DNA of 61,810 nt from Novosphingobium sp. B 225 (GTDB lineage Bacteria; Pseudomonadota; Alphaproteobacteria; Sphingomonadales; Sphingomonadaceae): the NCBI RefSeq assembly GCF_002198665.1, contig NZ_MWLM01000039.1, positions 1-61,810 on the forward strand, read 5' to 3'. The notes beneath the pieces were generated by a model, which was not told where the DNA came from, did no database searches, and was given only the letters and a program-made list of their open reading frames with translations. The stretch's first letter is position 1; each line of letters begins with the position of its first letter. Below are positions 26,613-33,125 of the stretch, piece by piece. Position numbers and translations under genes: made by a program.

Positions 26613-27314
26613 TCAGGGACGGCCGGTGCTCCAGACTCGTTGCACTTCGCCGTCCGGTTCTGGCGGCCAGCCCCGCGTCGTTGCGAACGCGGCATAGTGG
26701 CGATGGCGCAGTTGCCAGTAGTCTGCGTAGCGAACCATGGCTATGCGACCCGTCAGATGGCCGTTGGCCTGTAGCAGGGCAAGCAGTGACGCTGCCACAC
26801 GATGTTCTGGGCAGATAGCCTCGGTGTAGGTCCCGATAACAATCCGGTCAGGGAAAAGTTCGCCCTCGACCTGATAACTCCCCTGCGGAGATTTGAGGTC
26901 AACGCCAAGGCGATCGCCGTCGTGAGAGTGGTGCAGTTTAAGCTCGGCTTCGTCGCTTTCGGCACAGTAACTGACCCATGTGCCCCATAGCGAGCCGCCG
27001 CTGATCCGGCTGACCCGCCCCGTGCAGGCCTCGGCCAGGACCTGAATCCGCATTTCGGCTTCGCAGGCGGCTTGTACCTGCGCATCGGTCTCAAACGCCC
27101 GCCAATGTTCCTGGTCGAGTTTCCGGGCGCGCTGTTCGCGGCGTTCGAATTCGGCGCGCGCGGCGTGGCGGGCGCGGTTTTCGTCGGCTTCCTTGGTGCG
27201 CTGGCTTGGGGATTTTCGGAATTCAGACCAGACACTCCAGCCAAGCATCGCCACCGAGGCAGCCGCCATCAGCGCTATCTGCTCATTGGAATATGTGCGC
27301 GGGTTCTCGTTCAA
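26613..27314 (-). CDS. Unknown membrane-anchored protein coupled to NtrC-like regulator
   Basis: This 233-residue product has one N-terminal hydrophobic segment at about 12-30 (IALMAAASVAMLGWSVW). A charged helical stretch follows at 33-80 (RTKEADENRARHAARAEFER...), likely coiled coil. A C-terminal domain has four cysteines (VQAACEAE, AEACTGR, SYCAES, AICPEH) and a beta-rich core. I recognise no family. Its ATG overlaps the stop of the upstream regulator gene by 4 bp (ATGA), so the two are translationally coupled. It could be a membrane partner of that regulator, which is inference. Confidence 0.65.
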   Translation of the reverse strand: MNENPRTYSNEQIALMAAASVAMLGWSVWSEFRKSPSQRTKEADENRARHAARAEFERREQRARKLDQEHWRAFETDAQVQAACEAEMRIQVLAEACTGRVSRISGGSLWGTWVSYCAESDEAELKLHHSHDGDRLGVDLKSPQGSYQVEGELFPDRIVIGTYTEAICPEHRVAASLLALLQANGHLTGRIAMVRYADYWQLRHRHYAAFATTRGWPPEPDGEVQRVWSTGRP

Positions 27315-28729
27315 GCCGCGTCACCAATCCCCAGCTCGGTGAGCTTGCGGTACAGCGTCGAGCGGCCGATCCCCAGACGACGGGCGACTTCGGTCATGCG
27401 GCCGCGGTAATGGCCGATAGCCAGGCGAATCACGTCGGCTTCGATGTCTTCCAGCGGGCGCAGGTTGCCATCCGCGGTATAAAGCATCACGCCCATGCCT
27501 TCCTGGACTGGCTGCTGCTGGGTGCCCTCGCTGCCCAGCATGTCGGACAGTTGCGGGAAATCGTCAGCGGTCAGCGCGTCGCCATCGCAGAACACTGCGG
27601 CACGGAACAGTACGGCCTGCAGTTGGCGGACATTGCCCGGCCAGTCGTAAGCAGCCAACAGCGCCAAAGCGCCATCGGTGATGCCCAGTGCCCGCAGCCC
27701 CGGCTGCTCCCCGATCCGGGCAAGGAAGTGGCGCGCCAGTGCGGATATATCGCCCGCGCGCTCGCGCAGTGGCGGTACGGCAACGATAGTGCCCGAAATT
27801 GCCTGCAACAGTTCCGCCAGGAAATGCCCACCCGCGACGACTTCCTTCAGCGGCAGGTTGCTCGCCGCGATCAGCCGCACGTCGATCCGGAACGAATGGC
27901 GCGCACCGATCGGGCGGACATCGCCGCGCTGGATCGATTCGAGCAGGCGCTGCTGGACGTTCAGCGGCAGGCGGTCGATTTCATCAAGCGCCAGAGTGCC
28001 GCCGTCGCTGTGCTGCAGTGCGCCGATATGGCGATCGAATGCCCCGGGGAAGGCACCCTTTTCGTGGCCGAACAGCGCGCTTTCAACCGAGTTGGCAGGG
28101 ATGCTGCCGACGTTGAGGATCCGGAACGGTGCCTTGGCGCGGGGGCTGGCGGCCTGCATGGCGCGGACCAGCATTTCCTTGCCGGTGCCGCTTTCACCTT
28201 CGATCAGGACCGGCCCGTGGCCGCGTGCGGCCTTGGCTGCCACAGCCAAGGCGGCGCGGAAAGTGGGGGCGGCCCCGATCATCGCGTCGAAATCCGGGGT
28301 GGACGGCATCTTTTCCGTCAGCGGCTGCAGTTCGTCGCGCGGGGCCTCGCGGGTGGTGGCCATGCGCAGCGCTTGCATCAGCCGGTCGGGTGCGACTGGC
28401 TTTACCAGATAATCAGTGGCCCCGGCACGCATGGCTTCAACCGCCAGCAGCGGTGATGCACTTTGCGTAAGCATCAGGATCGGCAGGGCAGGGCGGCGTG
28501 CTTTCAGCTCGGCGATCAGATTGCAGGCATCATCACCGGGGACCCATTGATCGAGCACGATGGCATTCAGCTGCATTCCCTGGCGCGTGCCCAGCGTGGC
28601 AATCGCGGTTTCCGAATCGCGGACCACCAGCGTGCGCCAGCCGTCCCGCGCAGCGAGCGCAGTGATCAGCCGGCTTTGCGCCGGTTCATCGTCGATCAGC
28701 ATCAACAGGCGCTGTTCGATTTCCGCCAT
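27311..28729 (-). CDS. NtrC-like AAA+ response regulator with GAFPGA loop
   Basis: I prefer the ATG at 28729 (472 residues); an ATG at 28768 adds 13 residues. The receiver has LIDDEP, phospho-acceptor Asp60 in NAIVLDQW and Lys110 in YLVKPV. The AAA+ domain has Walker A GESGTGKE at 178-185 and GGTLALDEID as Walker B. The sigma-54-contacting loop reads GAFPGA at 225-230 instead of GAFTGA, and the usual DLYYRL segment is ELLQAI. A Fis-type helix-turn-helix ends the protein (RGRMTEVARRLGIGRSTLYR). It therefore probably does not activate sigma-54 polymerase and may act with sigma-70 or as a repressor. No kinase gene adjoins. Confidence 0.85.
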   Translation of the reverse strand: MAEIEQRLLMLIDDEPAQSRLITALAARDGWRTLVVRDSETAIATLGTRQGMQLNAIVLDQWVPGDDACNLIAELKARRPALPILMLTQSASPLLAVEAMRAGATDYLVKPVAPDRLMQALRMATTREAPRDELQPLTEKMPSTPDFDAMIGAAPTFRAALAVAAKAARGHGPVLIEGESGTGKEMLVRAMQAASPRAKAPFRILNVGSIPANSVESALFGHEKGAFPGAFDRHIGALQHSDGGTLALDEIDRLPLNVQQRLLESIQRGDVRPIGARHSFRIDVRLIAASNLPLKEVVAGGHFLAELLQAISGTIVAVPPLRERAGDISALARHFLARIGEQPGLRALGITDGALALLAAYDWPGNVRQLQAVLFRAAVFCDGDALTADDFPQLSDMLGSEGTQQQPVQEGMGVMLYTADGNLRPLEDIEADVIRLAIGHYRGRMTEVARRLGIGRSTLYRKLTELGIGDAA

Positions 28730-28906
28730 TTTCGCTTTCAAGGCCCCCACAGGTTCGACCTGCGGCATAACGAGGTTGGGTAAAGACGGGATTAAGGCTG
28801 AAATGCAGAAGCAGATTTCCGGATATTCCCCCTTTCCCGCTTGAGCGGCGCGGTTTCAGCCGATAGAGGGACCGCGAACATTCATTCCACATCCTTTCCG
28901 GGGGTA

Positions 28907-29035
28907 ATGACCATGGCCAGCGGCAACGACATGAAGGCACACAAGGCAACCTACGATGGCTTCATCGGCCTGACAAAGTGGGGCACGATCGCCTGCGTGC
29001 TGATCACCGCGCTTGTCATGTACCTGATCGCCTGA
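28907..29035 (+). CDS. aa3-type cytochrome c oxidase subunit IV-like peptide
   Basis: A 42-residue single-helix protein (40 from ATG 28913, whose spacing to the GGGGG ribosome site is better). NDMKAHKATYDGFIGLTKWG leads into the helix TIACVLITALVMYLIA. This layout is the bacterial aa3 oxidase subunit IV family, seen in Paracoccus and often placed just upstream of pnt genes in sphingomonads. It would sit in the inner membrane with the cytochrome oxidase or as an accessory. The transhydrogenase gene follows after about 20 bp. Confidence 0.85.
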   Translation: MTMASGNDMKAHKATYDGFIGLTKWGTIACVLITALVMYLIA

Positions 29036-29054
29036 CGGGCGGGTGAGCGCTTCG

Positions 29055-30170
29055 ATGCGGATCGCGGTCCTCCTGGAAACCGCGAACGGGGAAAGCCGCG
29101 TAGCGGCCACGCCGGAAACGGTGAAGAAATTCATCGCATTGGGCGCCAGCGTTGCTGTGCAGCCCGGGGCTGGGGCTGGTGCCTCAATCTCCGACGCAGA
29201 CTATGCCGCTGCCGGGGCCGAACTGACCAGGGATGCGGTCAAGGGCGCGCAGATCGTGCTGGGGGTGCAAGGCCCCGATCCCAAGGCGCTTAAGGGCGCA
29301 GCAGACGGCGCGTGGATCGTTGCGGGACTTGATCCTTTTGGCCAGCGGGCGCGGATTGATGCCTATGCCAAGGCAGGGTTTGAGGCACTGGCGATGGAAT
29401 TCATGCCGCGCATCACCCGCGCGCAGAGCATGGACATCCTGTCCAGCCAGTCAAACCTGGCCGGTTACAAGGCGGTGATCGAAGCGGCGGGCCAGTATGG
29501 CCGTGCCTTTCCGATGATGATGACCGCGGCAGGCACTGTTTCGGCGGCGAAGGCCTTCGTCATGGGCGTTGGCGTTGCAGGTCTTCAGGCTATCGCTACC
29601 GCGCGGCGGCTCGGCGCGCAGGTCAGCGCTACAGACGTGCGCAGCGCCACCAGGGAACAGATCCAGTCGCTCGGCGCGAAACCGATCTTCGTGGAAAGCG
29701 TGGCGGGAATCGAAGGTGAAGGCGCGGGCGGCTATGCCACCGAAATGTCCGAGGAATACCAGAAGGCCCAGGCCGAACTGGTCAGCAGCCATATCGCCAA
29801 GCAGGACATCGTCATCACCACCGCCCTGATCCCGGGCCGCGCCGCGCCGCGCCTGATTTCGGACGCGCAGATTGCGAGCATGAAGCCGGGCAGCGTGATT
29901 TTCGATCTGGCTGTGGCGCAGGGCGGCAATGTTGAAGGATCGCTTCCCGATCAGGTCGTGGTGAAGCACGGCGTCAAGATCATCGGCTTCTCCAACACCG
30001 CTACGCATCTCGCCGCCGACGCTTCGGCGCTGTTCGCACGCAACCTCTACAACTTCCTCAGCGCGTTCTGGGACAAGGATGCGGGGAAGCCCGTGCTGGA
30101 CGAGGAAATCGGCAATGCCGTGCGGTTGACGCAAGGCGGCAAGGTTGTGAACGAGAGGTTGCTGGGGTGA
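29055..30170 (+). CDS. pntAA: NAD(P) transhydrogenase subunit alpha part 1
   Basis: From ATG 29055 (GTG 29043 adds four residues) the product has 371 residues. It is the soluble NAD(H)-binding domain I of proton-translocating transhydrogenase: RIAVLLETANGESRVAATPE, FMPRITRAQSMDILSSQSNLAGY, MGVGVAGLQAIATARRLGAQV with the Rossmann glycines, and the RPAPRLI-like GRAAPRLIS. It hands hydride from NADH to NADP+ bound on the beta subunit. The split into part 1, part 2 and beta is the Rhodospirillum rubrum arrangement. Part 2 normally follows at once, but here an unrelated gene starts at its stop codon (GTGA overlap). Confidence 0.95.
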   Translation: MRIAVLLETANGESRVAATPETVKKFIALGASVAVQPGAGAGASISDADYAAAGAELTRDAVKGAQIVLGVQGPDPKALKGAADGAWIVAGLDPFGQRARIDAYAKAGFEALAMEFMPRITRAQSMDILSSQSNLAGYKAVIEAAGQYGRAFPMMMTAAGTVSAAKAFVMGVGVAGLQAIATARRLGAQVSATDVRSATREQIQSLGAKPIFVESVAGIEGEGAGGYATEMSEEYQKAQAELVSSHIAKQDIVITTALIPGRAAPRLISDAQIASMKPGSVIFDLAVAQGGNVEGSLPDQVVVKHGVKIIGFSNTATHLAADASALFARNLYNFLSAFWDKDAGKPVLDEEIGNAVRLTQGGKVVNERLLG

Positions 30171-30997
30171 AGCGAGCCCCGACACTTGGAGCGATCATGC
30201 GGTGGCTTGCATCGAGCTGCACGGCCTATATCGCTTCAACGGTCCCGGCTTTTGCAGGCAGCGGGATCAATTTCCAGACGATCTGGATGGTTGGTGATCC
30301 GATCGCATCACCTGACCTGCCAAAGGCAAATCAGGTTGGTGCCTTTCAGGTTTCTCGCGGCGATATTTTCATGGCGTCCCGCGTGTTGCCGCAAAGTGCG
30401 GCGCGGCTGACTGATGCGCTGCGGGATGACAAGGGCAACGTGCGGGTTTCACAGGATGCAGAGCTGTTCGCCCTCAAATCGGATGCCGCAATTTTTTGCA
30501 CTGCCCAGCAGGATGCTGGCAGCAAGCTGATCGGTTTTCTTGCCGGAGGGCAGACGTTCGGGCATGTCTGTCTGGTCGATGCAGACCGCAATGGCCGCTT
30601 CGAAAGCGCGTTTGACGTGATAGGACAGGTCAAGGGGTTGCCCAGCTTTGCTGGTGCAGTTCCCAAGTCTAGCAAGCCGCCGATCGATCTAGGGTATATG
30701 CAGTTGAACCCGCGGGACATGCGGACGGTCTATTTTGTCGGATTGCAGTACCTGTCAAACAAGAACCTGTTCAAGAATGAGATTTTTGAAGTTGTGTTCG
30801 GATCGACTGGTAATCTTGGTCATTTAAGCGAACGCCTGATGATCAAGAAGAAGGACATTCCCGGCGGCCTCGGACTGCTTGGGGGAGATTTCAGCTTGTT
30901 GTCATCGACGGAAGATGGCGCACAGATTCGCGTCAATCACCCCTTCGCGCGCTGGACCTTCAACGTCGAACGCCGCGTCACTTACAAGTTCTATTGA
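30167..30997 (+). CDS. Unknown exported protein inserted in the pnt operon
   Basis: I recognise no family for this 276-residue protein (266 from ATG 30197, MRWLASSCTAYIAS). It has a signal peptide cleaved near VPAFAGS and a mature region rich in beta strands: FQVSRGDIFMASRVLP, AELFALKSDAAIFC, KLIGFLAGGQTFGHVCLVD, ADRNGRFESAFDVIGQV. The DADRNGRFES segment resembles a calcium loop, and two cysteines may pair. The GTG start overlaps the pntAA stop by 4 bp and its TGA lies 15 bp before pntAB, so it is fully embedded in the operon. Codon use looks less GC-biased than the neighbours (TTTTGC, AATTTT), which hints at later insertion. Confidence 0.75.
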   Translation: MKRAPTLGAIMRWLASSCTAYIASTVPAFAGSGINFQTIWMVGDPIASPDLPKANQVGAFQVSRGDIFMASRVLPQSAARLTDALRDDKGNVRVSQDAELFALKSDAAIFCTAQQDAGSKLIGFLAGGQTFGHVCLVDADRNGRFESAFDVIGQVKGLPSFAGAVPKSSKPPIDLGYMQLNPRDMRTVYFVGLQYLSNKNLFKNEIFEVVFGSTGNLGHLSERLMIKKKDIPGGLGLLGGDFSLLSSTEDGAQIRVNHPFARWTFNVERRVTYKFY

Positions 30998-31011
30998 ACC
31001 GGAACCCACAA

Positions 31012-31296
31012 ATGGACTTCATCTCAATCCTCTCGATTTTCGTGATGGCCTGTTTCGTGGGCTATTACGTGGTGTGGTCGGTCACTCCGGCGCTGCATAC
31101 GCCGCTGATGGCGGTGACCAATGCGATCTCCTCGGTGATTGTGGTCGGCGCGCTGATCGCGGCGGCGGCGGCGGGTAGTGCGAGCTCGAAGTGGCTGGGG
31201 CTGCTGGCGGTGGTGCTGGCCAGCGTCAACATCTTTGGCGGCTTCGCGGTGACGGCGCGGATGCTGGCGATGTACAAGAAGAAGGAGAAGAAGTGA
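31012..31296 (+). CDS. pntAB: NAD(P) transhydrogenase subunit alpha part 2
   Basis: This 94-residue membrane subunit has three to four helices: ILSIFVMACFVGYYVVWSV, LMAVTNAISSVIVVGALIAA, WLGLLAVVLASVNIFGGFAV. The PLMAVTNAISSVI and NIFGGFAVTARML motifs are hallmarks of domain IIA of proton-translocating transhydrogenase. It forms part of the proton channel with PntB. The ATG at 31012 follows CCGGAAC; a TTG at 30994 overlapping the previous stop is less likely. The stop TGA shares its last base with the pntB ATG (TGATG). Confidence 0.95.
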   Translation: MDFISILSIFVMACFVGYYVVWSVTPALHTPLMAVTNAISSVIVVGALIAAAAAGSASSKWLGLLAVVLASVNIFGGFAVTARMLAMYKKKEKK

Positions 31297-32708
31297 TGGA
31301 ACACGTCGCCACTCCTTCGTGGGCCATGCTGGCCTATCTGATTTCGGGCGTGCTGTTCATCCTGGCGCTTCGCGGGCTGTCCAGTCCGGCGAGCAGCCGG
31401 ACGGGCAACCGTTATGGCATGATCGGCATGCTGATCGCGGTCGTGACAACCCTGGTGATCCATTCGATCGCCAGCCTGCCGGAAATCGTTGCGGCGATTG
31501 CCATTGGCGGCGGGATTGGCTGGGTCATTGCCAAGCGGATCGCGATGACCGACATGCCGCAGCTGGTCGCGGCGTTCCACTCTCTGGTGGGCCTCGCCGC
31601 CGTGCTGGTCGGTTGGGCGGCTTACCTCAATCCCCAGGCTTTCGGGATTGCCGGGGTGGATGGAGTGATCGAGGCGCAGAGCCGGGTTGAAATGGGCCTG
31701 GGCATTGCGATCGGGGCGATCACGTTCAGCGGCTCGGTCATTGCCTTCCTCAAACTTGCCGGAAAGATGAGCGGCGCGCCGATCCTGCTGCCGGGGCGAC
31801 ATGTCATCAACCTGGGTACGCTGCTGGCAATTCTTGGCCTGGTTGGCTGGTTCACGCAGGATCAGGGGCTGTGGGTGATCGCCGCCGTCACTGCGCTGTC
31901 GTTCCTGATCGGCTTCCTGCTGATCATCCCGATCGGCGGGGCGGACATGCCGGTGGTCGTCTCGATGCTCAACTCGTACTCGGGCTGGGCAGCGGCGGCG
32001 ATGGGGTTCACGCTGCACAATACCGCGATGATCATCACCGGGGCTTTGGTTGGCAGCTCGGGCGCGATCCTGAGCTACATCATGTGCAAAGCGATGAACC
32101 GCGGGTTCCTTTCGGTGATCGCCGGCGGGTTCGGTGCAGAAGCTGCGGCCGGCGGCGGCGAAGTGCGCGAACAGCGCCCGTGGAAGCGCGGCAGCGCCGA
32201 AGACGCGGCCTATATGCTGAAAGAGGCCGAAAACGTCATCATCATCCCCGGTTACGGCATGGCTGTGGCCCAGGCGCAGCACGTGCTGCGCGAAATGGGG
32301 GACCAGCTTAAGGCCGCCGGGGTCAACGTGAAATACGCGATCCACCCGGTTGCAGGGCGGATGCCGGGGCATATGAACGTGCTGCTGGCCGAAGCCAACG
32401 TGCCCTATGACGAAGTGTTCGAACTGGAAGACATCCAGTCCGAATTCGCCACCGCCGACGTTGCCTTCATCATCGGCGCGAACGACGTGGTGAACCCTGC
32501 GGCCAAGACCGACAAGAGCAGCCCGATCTATGGCATGCCGGTATTCGATGTGGACAAGGCCAAGCAGGTGTTCTTCATCAAGCGTTCGATGGGCGGCGTG
32601 GGCTATGCTGGGGTGGACAACGACGTGTTCTACATGCCGCAAACCACCATGCTGCTCGCCGATGCCAAGAAAATGGTTGAGGATATTGTGAAGGCCTTGG
32701 CGCATTAA
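31296..32708 (+). CDS. pntB: NAD(P) transhydrogenase subunit beta
   Basis: The ATG at 31296 (TGATG with pntAB, GGAG ribosome site) gives 470 residues. Nine or so helices run to about residue 265, with VAAFHSLVGLAAVLVG, DMPVVVSMLNSYSGWAAAAMGF and VGSSGAILSYIMCKAMNR, the proton-channel motifs. The NADP(H)-binding domain III follows: VIIIPGYGMAVAQAQ, AIHPVAGRMPGHMNVLLAEA, FIIGANDVVNPAA and KRSMGGVGYAGVDNDVFY. Together with PntAA and PntAB it uses the proton gradient to make NADPH. All key motifs are intact, so the inserted upstream gene has not damaged the enzyme. Confidence 0.97.
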   Translation: MEHVATPSWAMLAYLISGVLFILALRGLSSPASSRTGNRYGMIGMLIAVVTTLVIHSIASLPEIVAAIAIGGGIGWVIAKRIAMTDMPQLVAAFHSLVGLAAVLVGWAAYLNPQAFGIAGVDGVIEAQSRVEMGLGIAIGAITFSGSVIAFLKLAGKMSGAPILLPGRHVINLGTLLAILGLVGWFTQDQGLWVIAAVTALSFLIGFLLIIPIGGADMPVVVSMLNSYSGWAAAAMGFTLHNTAMIITGALVGSSGAILSYIMCKAMNRGFLSVIAGGFGAEAAAGGGEVREQRPWKRGSAEDAAYMLKEAENVIIIPGYGMAVAQAQHVLREMGDQLKAAGVNVKYAIHPVAGRMPGHMNVLLAEANVPYDEVFELEDIQSEFATADVAFIIGANDVVNPAAKTDKSSPIYGMPVFDVDKAKQVFFIKRSMGGVGYAGVDNDVFYMPQTTMLLADAKKMVEDIVKALAH

Positions 32709-32736
32709 TCCTGCGGCAAGCGATCAGTCACCATGG

Positions 32737-32803
32737 CCGTTCGTGTCGAGCCCGTCGGCTGGCGGCTTAGCAGCCGAAGGGCTCAACACGAACGGAGGTC
32801 AGT
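32737..32803. repeat. 25-bp-stem inverted repeat ending in a ribosome-binding site
   Basis: Arms at 32737-32761 and 32771-32795 pair in 23 of 25 positions around a 9-nt loop. The right end, CACGAACGGAGGTCAGT, recurs with three changes over 22 nt at 60112-60133, so it belongs to a repeat family. The GGAGG at 32794-32798, partly inside the stem, is the ribosome site of the lipoprotein gene at 32805. The hairpin also lies 28 bp after pntB and may terminate that operon. Confidence 0.7.
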
Positions 32804-32804
32804 T

Positions 32805-33122
32805 ATGTTTGGCAGGATTTGCCTTCTTGCAGGATTTGCCGCCATCGCCGCCTGCTCGCCCAGCAAGCTGGCCTATGGCCAGGTCAAGAGCGCGATGATC
32901 GATGCGGGGTTGAGCGAGGCCAATTCGGCCTGCATGGCCACGCGGATGACTGACCGGCTCAGCCTGGTCCAGCTTAAAAAACTCAAGCAGCTCAAGGGCG
33001 AAAAGCGCGGGCTGATGGACTATGTCAGCGCCGTGCGCCGGGTAGGCGATGCCGAGGCATTGCAAGTCACTGCCAGCAGTGCGGCAATGTGCGCGAGCGG
33101 GCTGGCGGCGGAGAAGAAGTAG
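32805..33122 (+). CDS. Small lipoprotein, unknown
   Basis: The ATG at 32805, 6 nt after GGAGG, gives 105 residues. The signal FGRICLLAGFAAIAACSPS ends in a lipobox IAAC with acylated Cys17. The mature part is helical and basic: LAYGQVKSAMIDAGLSEANS, TDRLSLVQLKKLKQLKGEKR, with three further cysteines (SACMATR, AAMCASG). Length and layout fit small sphingomonad lipoproteins without assigned function. The stop lies 3 bp from the convergent M16 peptidase stop. It could be co-transcribed from pnt only if the hairpin is read through. Confidence 0.7.
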   Translation: MFGRICLLAGFAAIAACSPSKLAYGQVKSAMIDAGLSEANSACMATRMTDRLSLVQLKKLKQLKGEKRGLMDYVSAVRRVGDAEALQVTASSAAMCASGLAAEKK

Positions 33123-33125
33123 CTC

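Noticed and set aside
31065..32705. 546-codon open frame on the minus strand
   Set aside because: Antisense to pntAB/pntB; composition typical of a shadow frame.
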